Below are positions 9,588 through 18,835 of a DNA stretch of 64,000 nucleotides, piece after piece. The notes under the pieces are model-generated. The model was not told where the DNA came from. It saw only the letters and a list, made by a program, of their open reading frames with translations, and ran no database searches. Location of the stretch: positions 124,001 through 188,000 of the forward strand of contig NZ_JANFQF010000010.1 of assembly GCF_024438035.1 (NCBI RefSeq), given 5' to 3'. This DNA comes from Rhodococcus tibetensis (GTDB lineage Bacteria; Actinomycetota; Actinomycetes; Mycobacteriales; Mycobacteriaceae). The position numbers were made by a program, and so were the translations under genes. Positions within the stretch are counted from its first letter, which is position 1; each line of letters begins with the position of its first letter.

Positions 9588-11159
9588 GTGACAGATATCG
9601 AGCAACAGAGACCGGTCCTCGTCGTCGACTTCGGCGCGCAGTACGCGCAGCTGATCGCCCGGCGGGTGCGTGAGGCGAAGGTCTACTCCGAGGTGGTTCC
9701 GCACACCGCGACCGTCGAGGAGATCGCGGCGAAGAACCCTCTCGCCGTGGTGCTGTCGGGTGGGCCGTCGAGCGTGTACGCCGAGGGTGCGCCGCAGCTC
9801 GATCCGGCGTTGTTCGATCTGGACGTCCCGGTGTTCGGAATCTGTTACGGATTCCAGGCCATGGCCGGCGCTCTCGGTGGCACGGTGGCGCACACGGGGA
9901 CTCGCGAGTACGGCCGCACCGACATGACGGTGCAGGGCGGCTTGTTGCACGACGGACTGCCGAAGAACCACCCGGTGTGGATGAGTCACGGGGATGCCGT
10001 CACCGAAGCGCCGGAAGGCTTCGAGGTGACCGCAACCAGTGAGGGCGCCCCCGTGGCCGCGTTCGAGGACCGGGCCCGCAAACTCGCGGGGGTGCAGTAC
10101 CACCCCGAGGTCCTGCATTCGCCGCACGGCCAGCAGGTGCTCAGCCGGTTCCTGCACGAGATCGCGAATATTCCGCCGACGTGGACTGCCGCGAACATTG
10201 CCGATGCGTTGATCGAGCAGGTACGCGAGCAGGTCGGGGACGGTAAGGCGATCTGTGGGTTGTCCGGTGGCGTCGACTCCGCAGTGGCGGCGGCGCTCGT
10301 GCAGCGCGCAATCGGCGACCGTCTGACCTGTGTGTTCGTCGATCACGGTCTGATGCGTGCCGGCGAACGAGTGCAGGTGGAACAGGACTTCGTGGCCGCG
10401 ACGGGCGCGAAGCTGATCACCGTCGATGCCGCGGACACCTTTCTCGACGCCCTCGCCGGGGTATCCGATCCGGAAACCAAGCGCAAGATCATCGGCCGTG
10501 AGTTCATCCGCAGCTTCGAGGGCGCGGTCAGTGACGTGCTGGGCGAGAACGCCGCACACGGTGACACCGTCGACTTCCTCGTGCAGGGCACGCTCTACCC
10601 GGATGTGGTGGAGTCGGGCGGCGGCACCGGCACGGCCAACATCAAGAGCCACCACAATGTGGGCGGGTTGCCGGAGGATCTGCAGTTCACGCTCGTCGAA
10701 CCGCTCCGGTTGCTGTTCAAGGACGAGGTGCGTGCAGTCGGCCGCGAGCTGGGCCTGCCCGAGGAGATCGTGGGACGCCAGCCGTTCCCCGGACCCGGGC
10801 TCGGTATCCGCATCATCGGCGAGGTCACCGAGGAACGTCTCGAGATCTTGCGCCACGCTGATTCCATTGCCCGCGAAGAGCTGACGGTCGCGGGACTGGA
10901 CAAGCTGATCTGGCAGTGCCCGGTGGTGCTGCTGGCCGACGTCCGCAGTGTAGGCGTGCAGGGCGACGGACGGACGTACGGCCACCCGATCGTGTTGCGG
11001 CCTGTGTCGAGTGAAGACGCGATGACGGCGGACTGGACGCGAGTGCCTTACGAGGTGCTCGAGCGCATCTCCACCCGCATCACCAATGAGGTACACGACG
11101 TCAACCGAGTGGTGCTCGACATCACCAGCAAACCGCCAGGCACCATCGAGTGGGAGTGA
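9588..11159 (+). CDS. guaA: GMP synthase (glutamine-hydrolysing)
   Basis: Amidates XMP to GMP using glutamine and ATP. The N-terminal class I amidotransferase domain carries nucleophile Cys86 in [10 protein letters not shown] and the His-Glu pair in [11 protein letters not shown]. The ATP-pyrophosphatase P-loop [13 protein letters not shown] follows at about 224-236. The C-terminal dimerisation domain ends in [13 protein letters not shown], the family's usual terminus. Start GTG 9588 is closely preceded by a TAGACT -10-like hexamer (9577-9582), so the transcript may have little or no leader. A 16-bp terminator hairpin follows. Confidence 0.97.
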   Translation: MTDIEQQRPVLVVDFGAQYAQLIARRVREAKVYSEVVPHTATVEEIAAKNPLAVVLSGGPSSVYAEGAPQLDPALFDLDVPVFGICYGFQAMAGALGGTVAHTGTREYGRTDMTVQGGLLHDGLPKNHPVWMSHGDAVTEAPEGFEVTATSEGAPVAAFEDRARKLAGVQYHPEVLHSPHGQQVLSRFLHEIANIPPTWTAANIADALIEQVREQVGDGKAICGLSGGVDSAVAAALVQRAIGDRLTCVFVDHGLMRAGERVQVEQDFVAATGAKLITVDAADTFLDALAGVSDPETKRKIIGREFIRSFEGAVSDVLGENAAHGDTVDFLVQGTLYPDVVESGGGTGTANIKSHHNVGGLPEDLQFTLVEPLRLLFKDEVRAVGRELGLPEEIVGRQPFPGPGLGIRIIGEVTEERLEILRHADSIAREELTVAGLDKLIWQCPVVLLADVRSVGVQGDGRTYGHPIVLRPVSSEDAMTADWTRVPYEVLERISTRITNEVHDVNRVVLDITSKPPGTIEWE

Positions 11160-11165
11160 CGCACT

Positions 11166-11209
11166 GACAGCGCGGTGGGCGAGTCCGAGAACCCGCCCAC
11201 CGCGCTGTC
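11166..11209. terminator. Terminator hairpin after guaA
   Basis: Perfect 16-bp arms (11166-11181 and 11194-11209), very GC-rich, enclose a 12-base loop. It begins 7 bases after the guaA stop and faces the end of the converging small-protein gene, so it may serve both strands. Confidence 0.85.
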
Positions 11210-11221
11210 GTGTACCTGGCT

Positions 11222-11449
11222 CTATCTCTTCCGATTCGGTGCGAAGACGAGGACTGCACCGACCACCACGGCGACGATGACGAACAGCCAGCGGAATTCG
11301 ACGTTCGCGAGGGGTTCGAGCGAGAAAGGGCCGACGAGGGCCCAGCCGCTCACGAGCAGCGCTGCCAGACCTGCCAGGAGCAGGAGCGGGGACGGTCGTG
11401 TCCGTGAGGTGGTGGTACCGGTCTCCTGTGTGTCGTCGAATTCATCCAC
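11222..11449 (-). CDS. Small two-helix membrane protein downstream of esrI
   Basis: A 75-residue protein. After a polar Thr-rich N terminus there are two hydrophobic segments (PLLLLAGLAALLVSGWALVG and WLFVIVAVVVGAVLVFA) and a short basic tail, NRKR. Start GTG 11449 is preceded by GGAGG and lies 8 bases inside the end of the upstream esrI-like gene, so translation is probably coupled. I do not recognise a family. Context suggests an accessory membrane part of the envelope-stress module, which is inference only. Confidence 0.7.
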   Translation of the reverse strand: MDEFDDTQETGTTTSRTRPSPLLLLAGLAALLVSGWALVGPFSLEPLANVEFRWLFVIVAVVVGAVLVFAPNRKR

Positions 11450-12893
11450 GATGCACCTCCACACTTCCGAACTGGGCATTCACGTCGAGGTTCAGTACGT
11501 GTCCTTCTGTTCCGTCCGCTCCGCCGTCAAGACCGTCTGGCAGGCACTGGGTATCACCGAACTGAACCGTGCAGTCGTTGCGGACGTTCATGTTCGGCGG
11601 CACGATCACCACGACCTCACCGTTTCCGTTCACGGTCACCGTCTTGTCTTCGGTGAGCTCGACATTCCGGAGGTCGAGAGTGAAGCTTCCGAAACCGCCG
11701 GAGTATTCGGGTTGCAGGTCGGCTGCCGACGTGGGCTCCCATATTTTTTCGCCCATGGTGCGTCCGTCGAAGTTCAGTGAGCCGACGAGCGAGGCCAGGA
11801 CGACGAATCCCACCAACGGTCCGGCGACGACGAGTAGACCGTAGCCCTTGCGGAGAAAACTTCCGATGACGAGGCCTGTGCCGATCACGGCGAGTGCGAC
11901 TGCACCGATACGGCCCGGGTTGAGCCATTCCGATCCGGTGGCGACCGACGCGGCCGTCGCCGCGGCTGCTGCGAGGATCGCGAGTCCGATGACCATGGTG
12001 GTCAGGCGGGAGTGCCGACGGCCGGGTGCCACGGCCGGTGTGGTGGTTCCGGCCGGTTCGGGCAGATCCCACGCGAAGGGTGCCACCCCGAGCGGATCCC
12101 AGGCCGGCGGACGCGGTTCGAGTGGAGCGAACGGTGCCGAAGGCGCGAAACTGTGCGGGTCCGGTGCCGGAGACTTCTCGAACGACACGGTCTTCTGCTC
12201 GCTCGCAGCAGGTTCCGTGGGGGGTGGCGTGTTCGTGGGCGCCGCACTGTCAGCGGCGGGGGCCGTGCTACTCGGGGTGTATGCGTCGGGAAGCTTCGTG
12301 TACGGACTGTAGGTGGGGTGCGAGCCGGCACCGTACGCGCTACCGCCGTAGCCACTCCCGCCGTACGGGTCGGTGCCGAACGGGTTGCCACCGAACGGGC
12401 CGGGCGCGTAGTTCGTCCCCGGATAGCCGGTTCCGACACCCGGTGTGGCACCGGCGGGGAGCGGCGGCGGCACCGGTTGCCGTTGGTACAGCAACCACAG
12501 TCCGCCGAGCATCAACGCCATGCTGATCAGTCCGGACCCGCCGAGTCCGACACCGAAGGGGCCGACCGTGCTGGCGGCGATGGCGAGAGCGACGAGGAGG
12601 ACCACGGTCTTGGTGCCGGAATCCGAGCTGTGGCCGCGGCCGACGAGTGACTCGGCGGGCGAGGCCGGGTCACCGGATTTGGTCAGACCGAGCCAGCACA
12701 CGAGGTAGAGGAGTACACCGGCGCCGCCGAAGATGGTCGACACGACGAAGGCGACTCGTATCAGTACGGGATCGACGCCGTAGCGGTATCCGATTCCCGC
12801 ACAGACACCGGCGACATGACCTCGCCCGGGCAACCGCACCGGTCTGGTCCGCCACAGATCCTGCATCTGCTCTTGGAAACTCCCATTGCTCAT
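11442..12893 (-). CDS. esrI: PspC-domain membrane protein, EsrI-like inhibitor of the EsrSR stress system
   Basis: The protein begins with a PspC domain (residues about 20-75, VRLPGRGHVAGVCAGIGYRYGVDPVLIRVAF). A second hydrophobic region, a Gly/Tyr/Pro-rich cytoplasmic linker (about 145-270), more membrane helices, and a C-terminal LiaF-like beta domain (NGNGEVVVIVPPNMNVRNDC, then LNLDVNAQFGSVEV) follow. The same arrangement, divergent from a PspC histidine kinase and its LuxR regulator and close to guaA, is known for EsrI of Corynebacterium glutamicum, which keeps EsrS inactive. I chose ATG 12893; the frame extends to 12929. The two Cys in the C-terminal domain may form a disulfide. Confidence 0.8.
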   Translation of the reverse strand: MSNGSFQEQMQDLWRTRPVRLPGRGHVAGVCAGIGYRYGVDPVLIRVAFVVSTIFGGAGVLLYLVCWLGLTKSGDPASPAESLVGRGHSSDSGTKTVVLLVALAIAASTVGPFGVGLGGSGLISMALMLGGLWLLYQRQPVPPPLPAGATPGVGTGYPGTNYAPGPFGGNPFGTDPYGGSGYGGSAYGAGSHPTYSPYTKLPDAYTPSSTAPAADSAAPTNTPPPTEPAASEQKTVSFEKSPAPDPHSFAPSAPFAPLEPRPPAWDPLGVAPFAWDLPEPAGTTTPAVAPGRRHSRLTTMVIGLAILAAAAATAASVATGSEWLNPGRIGAVALAVIGTGLVIGSFLRKGYGLLVVAGPLVGFVVLASLVGSLNFDGRTMGEKIWEPTSAADLQPEYSGGFGSFTLDLRNVELTEDKTVTVNGNGEVVVIVPPNMNVRNDCTVQFGDTQCLPDGLDGGADGTEGHVLNLDVNAQFGSVEVHRG

Positions 12894-12937
12894 ATGACCA
12901 TCGTTGCGGCCGACCAAGCGCGCGTACATCGGGAACT

Positions 12938-12998
12938 ACCCTGATCTTTCCGCTCGGGGTGGGCCGCGCCGCCTCGCGAAGTCAGGGTTGGACCCTGA
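12938..12998. promoter_or_regulatory. Divergent esrI/esrS control region with palindrome
   Basis: The palindrome TCAGGGTTGGACCCTGA (12982-12998; 7-bp arms, 3-base spacer) lies between the divergent genes. One more ACCCTGA half-site is at 12938-12944, preceded by the imperfect partner TCGGGA (12929-12934). The arrangement suits a dimeric LuxR-type regulator such as the neighbouring EsrR, but binding is inference. Confidence 0.45.
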
Positions 12999-13033
12999 TG
13001 CCTGGGCGGGGTGATCGTGCCAGTATCGAATAT

Positions 13034-14395
13034 GTGCAATCTGTGTCCAATGCCGTGCCCTCTGCGCAGAGCGGCGGTGCCCCGCTGATGCCGCCGGTAC
13101 CGTCGGGGGAGGTGCCGATGCCGCGGCTCGAACGCCGGGCCGCGGGTCGGGTCGTCGGCGGTGTCGCGGGCGGTATCGCCGATCAGCTGGGTGTCGACGT
13201 GTTGAAGGTACGCGTCGTGTTCGCTGCCCTTGCGGCGCTCGCCGGTGCCGGAATTGTCGCGTACGGACTTCTGTGGATCTTCACGTCGGCGGGTGCCGAC
13301 ACGGAGAAGCCCAGTGCATCGGAACGACGCAGGGCCATCGGCCTGATCGCCATCGGATTGGCTGGTGCCTCCGCGTTGTCGTGGTTGTTCAGTGGCCGTG
13401 CGGGATCGGTGATTGCGCCGATCGTCGTGGTCGCGGTGGGTGCGGCGTTGGTGTGGCGGGAATTCGACTCGGAGGGCCCGCGCACCGTGATCGGGTTGCC
13501 GCAGCGGCCCACCGTTCTCACCTGGGCGCGGGTGCTGGGTGGCGTGACGTTGATCGTCTCCGGGCTGGGCGTGGTGATCCTCGCCCAGGTCGATCTGGAG
13601 GCGCTGCGGTCGTCGTTGCTGGCGGTCGTGGTAACGCTTGTCGGCGCCGGCCTGCTGACCGTGCCACTGTGGCTGCGGCTCTGGCGTGCCCTGGGGGCGG
13701 AACGGGCCGCGAGGATTCGCAACGAGGAACGTGAGGAGATCGCCTCGCATCTGCACGACTCGGTCCTACAGACGCTGGCGCTGATCCAGAAGCAGGCAGA
13801 TCACCCGCAGGAGGTGGCCCGGCTGGCGCGCGGACAGGAACGCGAACTCCGCAAGTGGTTGTTCGGAGGCGGTGACGCCGACCATTCGAGTCTCGCGGAG
13901 GCGCTGCGCATCATCGCCGGTGAGGTCGAGGACCAGCACGGCGTGACGGTGCGGCCGGTGACGGTGGGCGACGTCTCCCTCGATGTGGAGGGGACGGGCG
14001 AGGGACTGTCGAAGGAAAGCTTCACCGCCCTGCTCGGTGCGACGCGGGAGGCGCTCGTCAACGCGGCCAAGCATTCCGGCGAGACGGACATCAACCTCTT
14101 CGCCGAGGCGGAGCGCGAACAGGTCAGTGTGTTCGTCCGGGACCGTGGCGTCGGATTCGACATCGACGAGGTGCCGCCGGATCGGCAGGGATTGGCGAAG
14201 TCGATCCACGGGCGGATCGATCGCCGGGGTGGGCACGTGGACGTGCGATCGGCGCCCGGCAAGGGCACCGAGGTCCGGATCTCGATGCCGCGAAACGGCC
14301 ATGCCAAGGCCGCGGCGGCAGCTCCCGAGGATGCGGACGACGCTGGCCTAGAGTGGGACGACACTACCGTCCACGCCGAGGAACAGCCACAGTGA
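13034..14395 (+). CDS. esrS: PspC-domain sensor histidine kinase, EsrS-like
   Basis: Membrane sensor kinase. A PspC domain (about residues 28-90, RLERRAAGRVVGGVAGGIADQLG) is followed by several hydrophobic helices to about residue 215. The HisKA_3 dimerisation helix ERDEEIASHLHDSVLQTL-type segment holds phosphoacceptor His241. The HATPase domain shows the N box (REALVNAAKHSG) and G box (VRDRGVGFD). GTG 13034 is one of several possible starts (ATG 12998, GTG 13043, ATG 13088); none has a clear ribosome site. Its stop overlaps the start of the response-regulator gene (GTGA), so the two are coupled. The divergent esrI-like gene encodes its probable inhibitor. Confidence 0.85.
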   Translation: MQSVSNAVPSAQSGGAPLMPPVPSGEVPMPRLERRAAGRVVGGVAGGIADQLGVDVLKVRVVFAALAALAGAGIVAYGLLWIFTSAGADTEKPSASERRRAIGLIAIGLAGASALSWLFSGRAGSVIAPIVVVAVGAALVWREFDSEGPRTVIGLPQRPTVLTWARVLGGVTLIVSGLGVVILAQVDLEALRSSLLAVVVTLVGAGLLTVPLWLRLWRALGAERAARIRNEEREEIASHLHDSVLQTLALIQKQADHPQEVARLARGQERELRKWLFGGGDADHSSLAEALRIIAGEVEDQHGVTVRPVTVGDVSLDVEGTGEGLSKESFTALLGATREALVNAAKHSGETDINLFAEAEREQVSVFVRDRGVGFDIDEVPPDRQGLAKSIHGRIDRRGGHVDVRSAPGKGTEVRISMPRNGHAKAAAAAPEDADDAGLEWDDTTVHAEEQPQ

Positions 14396-15051
14396 GCTTG
14401 CCTGAAACACCGCCGTATCGCGTCTTTCTCGTAGATGATCACGCCGTCTTCCGGTCCGGTGTGCGCGCCGAACTCGGACGCGAAGCAGACATGGAGGTGG
14501 TGGGGGAGGCCGGCGGTGTGGCGGAGGCCGTGTCGGGCATCAATGCCACCGCCCCGCACGTCGTCCTCCTCGATGTCCACATGCCCGACGGCGGTGGTGT
14601 CGCCGTGCTGCGCGGTATCGAGGCGGGTCCGGTGTGCCTGGCGTTGAGTGTGTCCGACGCTGCCGAGGATGTGATCGCCGTGATCCGGGCGGGTGCGCGC
14701 GGTTACGTGACCAAGACGATCTCGGGTGGGGAGTTGGCCGACGGGGTGCGGCGCGTCGCCGGCGGTGACGCCGTGTTCAGCCCGAGGCTGGCCGGATTCG
14801 TGCTGGACTCCTTCACTGGCCGCTCCAATGCCCCTGAACCGCAGCTGGATCCGGAACTCGATTCGCTGACTCCACGCGAAATGGAAGTGCTGCGGCTACT
14901 CGCGCGGGGGTACACGTACCGCGAGATCGCCGAGGAACTGGTCATCTCGGTGAAGACCGTGGAAACCCATGCGTCCAATGTGCTGCGGAAGACACAGCAG
15001 TCGAACCGCAATGCGCTCACCAGGTGGGCGCACCGTCGCCGGATCGACTGA
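14392..15051 (+). CDS. esrR: NarL/LuxR-family response regulator, EsrR-like
   Basis: Two-domain response regulator of 219 residues. The receiver has the acidic pair in VFLVDDHAVFRSG, phospho-acceptor Asp61 in VVLLDVHMPDG, and the conserved Lys in GYVTKTISGGEL. The C-terminal LuxR helix-turn-helix is LTPREMEVLRLLARGYTYREIAEELVISVKTVETH. Start GTG 14392 overlaps the kinase stop. By homology with the corynebacterial EsrISR system it should activate cell-envelope stress genes when EsrS is released from EsrI. A palindrome between esrI and esrS is a candidate autoregulatory site. Confidence 0.88.
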   Translation: MSLPETPPYRVFLVDDHAVFRSGVRAELGREADMEVVGEAGGVAEAVSGINATAPHVVLLDVHMPDGGGVAVLRGIEAGPVCLALSVSDAAEDVIAVIRAGARGYVTKTISGGELADGVRRVAGGDAVFSPRLAGFVLDSFTGRSNAPEPQLDPELDSLTPREMEVLRLLARGYTYREIAEELVISVKTVETHASNVLRKTQQSNRNALTRWAHRRRID

Positions 15052-15064
15052 TGCGCCCGGCCGG

Positions 15065-16276
15065 TCAGGGCTGGGCGAGCAGGACTACCACGGCGACGAG
15101 CACGGCCAGTATGAGGATGGCGACCATTACTCCCATGGCGATCGGTGCCCACGCCACCACCTGATCGCGGACCGTGGGTTCCGGCGCACCAGGGGCAGGG
15201 CGAGTCGGCCGCGGCGGCCACTGCAGTTTGCCCAAAGGGCGAGGGACGTTCTTCAGGGGTGTGCTCTGGGGCACCGCGGGGAGTCCGGCCTGGGTGGAGC
15301 CGATCTTGCTCCGTCGGTGCGAAGGGGGCAACGGAGTAGAGCGATGGGCCCAGGACGGAATCGTGCCGTCGGCGGAATAGACGGGGGAGCCGACGAGGTG
15401 GGTGACATCACCGTCGCCGGCCATGGCCACCCGGGCCAGCGCATCGCGAGCCTCGGCCATAGTGGGACGTCGCACCGGGTCGGGTTCGAGTAGATGCAAC
15501 AGTGTTTCGGTGAGCGGCCCGGCCTTGGCCGGACGGTAGATCTCGGCCTTCGCGACCCGATGCAGGAGTGCAACGGGGTCGGAATCGATGCCGAACGGCG
15601 GTTGGCCCTCGACCACGGTGTACAGCGTCGAACCGAGTGAGAAGACGTCGCTGGCCTCGGTGGGATCCTGGCCGCGGGCAACCTCGGGGGAGAAGTAGGC
15701 CGGTGTGCCGGTGATGACGCCGTTCGTGGCGTCGGAGGCATCGCCCTTGGCGCGGGCGATGCCGAAGTCGCTGATCTTGACTGTTCCGAGTTCCCGGCCG
15801 CGGTCGGCAACGAGGATGTTGCCCGGTTTGATGTCCCGGTGCACGATGCCTGCGGCGTGCGCTGCTGTCAGGGCGTCCGCCACCTGGGCGCCGATCTGTG
15901 CCACCTCGAGCGGTGGCAGCGTCTCGGCGATGTTCATCGCCTGCGCGAGGCTGCGAGACGGCAGGTATTCCATGACCAGCCAGGGCTCCCCGGCCTCGAG
16001 CGCCACGTCGTACATCGCAATGGAATGACGGTGGGTGAGTTTGGCGGCGTTGCGCCCTTCTCTGAGGGTGCGTTCGCGGACGCGGCGGGCCTCGTCGGGG
16101 GCGAGTCCAGCCGTGGTGGTGACCTGTTTGACGGCGACGTCACGGTGCAGCAGGGTGTCTCTCGCCAGCCACACGGCACCCATGCCACCGCCGCCCAGTT
16201 TGGACCGCAGACGGTACCTTCCCGCCACCAGATATTCGGGTCCGATGCCCCTCTCGCTCTGCGCCTGCTCAGTCAC
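15065..16276 (-). CDS. Membrane-anchored Ser/Thr protein kinase (Hanks type)
   Basis: Eukaryotic-type kinase of 403 residues. The Gly-rich loop (LGGGGMGAVWLA) is near residue 28, the ATP Lys in DVAVKQVT, the catalytic loop HRDIKPGNIL near 145, DFGIARA near 168, and the APE-equivalent YFSPEVARG near 193. A linker of about 100 residues leads to one C-terminal membrane helix (WAPIAMGVMVAILILAVLVAVVVLL) that ends almost at the C terminus. There is thus no outer sensor domain, unlike PknB. It starts at GTG 16276 and converges on esrR with a 13-base gap. Substrate and signal are unknown; a link to the neighbouring envelope-stress system is inference. Confidence 0.9.
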   Translation of the reverse strand: MTEQAQSERGIGPEYLVAGRYRLRSKLGGGGMGAVWLARDTLLHRDVAVKQVTTTAGLAPDEARRVRERTLREGRNAAKLTHRHSIAMYDVALEAGEPWLVMEYLPSRSLAQAMNIAETLPPLEVAQIGAQVADALTAAHAAGIVHRDIKPGNILVADRGRELGTVKISDFGIARAKGDASDATNGVITGTPAYFSPEVARGQDPTEASDVFSLGSTLYTVVEGQPPFGIDSDPVALLHRVAKAEIYRPAKAGPLTETLLHLLEPDPVRRPTMAEARDALARVAMAGDGDVTHLVGSPVYSADGTIPSWAHRSTPLPPSHRRSKIGSTQAGLPAVPQSTPLKNVPRPLGKLQWPPRPTRPAPGAPEPTVRDQVVAWAPIAMGVMVAILILAVLVAVVVLLAQP

Positions 16277-16384
16277 GCGTTCAGGTTAGAGGATGATGCG
16301 GACACGGGCGGTGTGACGTTCCTGACCTGCGAATTCGGTGTCCACTTGACGGGCACTCACCGACCGGCTTTACTGGAAACGAGT

Positions 16385-16400
16385 TCGAAAATACGTTCGA
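16385..16400. promoter_or_regulatory. SOS (LexA) box upstream of imuA'
   Basis: TCGAAAATACGTTCGA differs by one base from the actinobacterial LexA site TCGAAC-N4-GTTCGA and lies about 50 bases before imuA'. A second GTTCGA half-site is at 16412-16417, followed after 3 bases by GCGTCTTCCCC (16421-16431). That same 11-mer follows the dnaE2 SOS box. Confidence 0.85.
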
Positions 16401-16451
16401 ACGTAGCGTCTGTTCGAGCCGCGTCTTCCCCGTGGTTGCCGACCGCTGTTG

Positions 16452-17285
16452 GTGCCGAGTGTCAGGGGTGTCGAGTTGGCTGATGTGGCCGCAGTGCCGG
16501 AGTCTGCCGCGTTGTCGGAGTTGTCGGGACTCTCCCGTCAGGAGCGTCTGGACTTCCTCCGGCGAAGGATGGCGGCAGTTCCCGCTCGCGGGGAATCGGT
16601 GGCGAATCGCGCTCCGATGGAGGGCGTTTCCGATTCGGACACGGCTGGGGTGCTCCCGGTTCCGGCTGCGCTGGCCGATCTTCTTCCGAGAGGCGGGCTG
16701 GTGCGTGGTTCCGTGGTCTCGGTTTCCGGTGCCACCTCGCTTCTGCTGGGATTGGTCGCGTCGGTCACCGCAGACGGTGGTCATGTCGCAGTGATCGGGC
16801 ATCCCCGGCTCGGGTTGCTCGCCGCTGTCGAGATGGGGGCGCAGCTGGAACGGCTCGCTCTGATTCCCGACCCCGGGGCTGATCCAGTGGAGATCGCCGC
16901 GGTCCTGCTGGACGGTATGGATCTGGTGGTGCTCGGGCTGGGCGGATCCTCGGTGGCGCCGTCCCGTGCGCGCGCGGTGGTGGCCCGCGCCCGGAGCAAG
17001 GGGGCGACCTTGGTGGTCACCGACGGTCACTGGGACGGTGCGGAGATGCGACTGGATGCGCGGGTCCGCGGATATGCCGGACTGGGCAACGGATCCCAGG
17101 AGCGGGGATGCGGCCGGTTACGTTCCCTCAGCCTGGCGGTGTGTGCCCGTGGGCGGTCGTTTCAGCCGCGCACCACCCGGCTGGACCTGCGTTCGGCGCA
17201 GGGTCGAGTGGAGTGGGTGAGCGCGCCGGAGACCACTCTTCCGGAGGCAGGCTTCCCGCAAGCGGCGGAAGTGGTGGGACTGTGA
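16452..17285 (+). CDS. imuA': ImuA'-like accessory protein of the mutasome
   Basis: RecA-like accessory factor for inducible translesion synthesis; it works with ImuB and DnaE2. About 277 residues. After a variable N terminus the core (about 75-190) follows the RecA fold ([32 protein letters not shown]). The nucleotide-loop position reads SGATSLLLG without the GK[ST] of a functional Walker A, as expected for ImuA' proteins that do not act as ATPases. The likely start is GTG 16452 (TTG 16449 also possible). Its stop overlaps the imuB start (GTGA). The SOS box at 16385-16400 indicates LexA control. It matches Rv3395c. Confidence 0.85.
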   Translation: MPSVRGVELADVAAVPESAALSELSGLSRQERLDFLRRRMAAVPARGESVANRAPMEGVSDSDTAGVLPVPAALADLLPRGGLVRGSVVSVSGATSLLLGLVASVTADGGHVAVIGHPRLGLLAAVEMGAQLERLALIPDPGADPVEIAAVLLDGMDLVVLGLGGSSVAPSRARAVVARARSKGATLVVTDGHWDGAEMRLDARVRGYAGLGNGSQERGCGRLRSLSLAVCARGRSFQPRTTRLDLRSAQGRVEWVSAPETTLPEAGFPQAAEVVGL

Positions 17286-18835
17286 GCCGCGTACTGGCGT
17301 TGTGGTGTCCCGACTGGCCTGCGGTCGCGGCTGCTGCTGCCGTCGACCTTCCGCCGACTCATCCGGTGGCCGTGACGTCGGGTAATCGTGTGGTGGCCTG
17401 TTCGGCAACGGCCAGGGCGGACGGGGTGCACCGGGGACTGCGTCGCCGCGAGTCCCAGGCCAGGTGTCCCCGGTTGCATGTGGTGACAGCGGATGTCGAG
17501 CGGGACGCGCGGTTGTTCGAGCCGGTGGCCGCGACCATCGACGCCGCTGCTCCCGGAGTCGAGGTGCTGCGGCCCGGTCTCGTGGTGTTGTCGGCGCGAG
17601 GTGTCGGCAGGTACTTCGGCTCCGAGGAAGCCGCTGCGGAGCGGTTGGTGGACCAGGTGTCGGCGGTGGGAGTCGAATGTCAGGTGGGTATTGCCGATCA
17701 ACTGTCCACGGCCGTGATCGCCGCTCGCAGAGGGGTGCTCGTGGCTCCCGGCGGGGGAGCGGAGTTCCTGGCACCGCTGCCGATGCGGGAACTGGCTGCC
17801 GAACCCAGTCTCGCGGCAGCTCACCGCGGTGAGCTGGTCGATCTGCTGCACCGTCTGGGACTGCGGTCCATCGGCGCCTTCGCGGCACTGTCGGCGGGTG
17901 ATGTGGCGTCCCGGTTCGGAACCGACGCGGTGCTTGCTCATCGTGCGGCGCGGGGTGAGCCGGAGCGTCCGCCGTCGGCGCGATCGCTGCCTCCCGACCT
18001 GGAGGTGGAGGAGCGCTGCGACCCCGTGATCGAACGGGTCGACGCCGCAGCTTTCGCAGGTCGGGCGTTGGCGGAGAAACTGCACCGCACACTGTCGGAC
18101 GCCGGGGTGGCCTGTACCCGGTTGTCGGTGTCGGCGATCACCGGTAACGGGGAGCAGTTGTCCCGTACGTGGCGATGCGCGGAGCCGTTGACACCGGAGG
18201 CGACGGCCGACCGGGTGCGGTGGCAGCTGGACGGGTGGTTGACCGGGCGCAGCGAAAAGCGACCCACGGCGGGAATCGCGGTACTGCGGCTCGAACCGGT
18301 GGAGGTGGTGGCTTCCGGTGCTCTGCAGTTGGGATTGTGGGGTGGGGTCGGAGATCAGGACGAGAGGGCCCGGCGGGCCCTGGTGCGGGTGCAGGGGCTC
18401 CTCGGCGGGGAGGCCGTGCAGGTGGGTGTCCTCAGCGGTGGGCGGGGCCCGGCAGAGCGCATCACCTTGTTGCCGTTGGGAGATGAGCTCGTTCCTCGTT
18501 CCGATCCGTCTGAGCCGTGGCCGGGAACGCTTCCCGAGCCGGCGCCTTCTGCAGTGTTGACGGCGCATCCCGAGGTCGACATCGTGGACGCACGGGGTGC
18601 TGCTGTGACGGTCACGGAACGTGGTGTGTTCAGTGCGCCTCCCACCCGGTTGCGCTGGGGGAGTAAAGAGTGGACGGTGTGCGGATGGGCTGGACCGTGG
18701 CCGGTGGACGAGCGGTGGTGGGATCCGCCCGCCGCCCGAACGGCGGCCAGGGCGCAGGTGTTGCTCGAGGAGTCGCGAGCGTTGCTGGTGATCTGCACGG
18801 CTGACCGTTGGACGGTGGAGGGAATCTATGAGTGA
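17282..18835 (+). CDS. imuB: ImuB, inactive Y-family polymerase homologue
   Basis: Y-family polymerase-like protein of 517 residues that bridges the mutasome components. It starts [17 protein letters not shown] at a GTG overlapping the imuA' stop. Palm/fingers (to about 180) lack the full acidic catalytic set of active DinB enzymes. The helix-hairpin-helix thumb region is near [22 protein letters not shown] (about 195-220). The beta-clamp motif QLGLWG at residues 349-354 corresponds to QLPLWG of mycobacterial ImuB. The C-terminal region is the known docking part for ImuA' and DnaE2. The stop overlaps the next gene by 8 bases. Confidence 0.92.
   Translation: MSRVLALWCPDWPAVAAAAAVDLPPTHPVAVTSGNRVVACSATARADGVHRGLRRRESQARCPRLHVVTADVERDARLFEPVAATIDAAAPGVEVLRPGLVVLSARGVGRYFGSEEAAAERLVDQVSAVGVECQVGIADQLSTAVIAARRGVLVAPGGGAEFLAPLPMRELAAEPSLAAAHRGELVDLLHRLGLRSIGAFAALSAGDVASRFGTDAVLAHRAARGEPERPPSARSLPPDLEVEERCDPVIERVDAAAFAGRALAEKLHRTLSDAGVACTRLSVSAITGNGEQLSRTWRCAEPLTPEATADRVRWQLDGWLTGRSEKRPTAGIAVLRLEPVEVVASGALQLGLWGGVGDQDERARRALVRVQGLLGGEAVQVGVLSGGRGPAERITLLPLGDELVPRSDPSEPWPGTLPEPAPSAVLTAHPEVDIVDARGAAVTVTERGVFSAPPTRLRWGSKEWTVCGWAGPWPVDERWWDPPAARTAARAQVLLEESRALLVICTADRWTVEGIYE

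Noticed and set aside
15469..15493. GGGTCGGGTTCGAGTAG-type sequence resembling a tRNA T-arm
   Set aside because: It lies inside the kinase gene and has no acceptor or anticodon stem around it. No tRNA was found in the window.
17108..17281. Longer imuB frame overlapping imuA'
   Set aside because: The family start ([12 protein letters not shown]) is at GTG 17282 with a GTGA overlap; upstream sequence is the imuA' gene in another frame.
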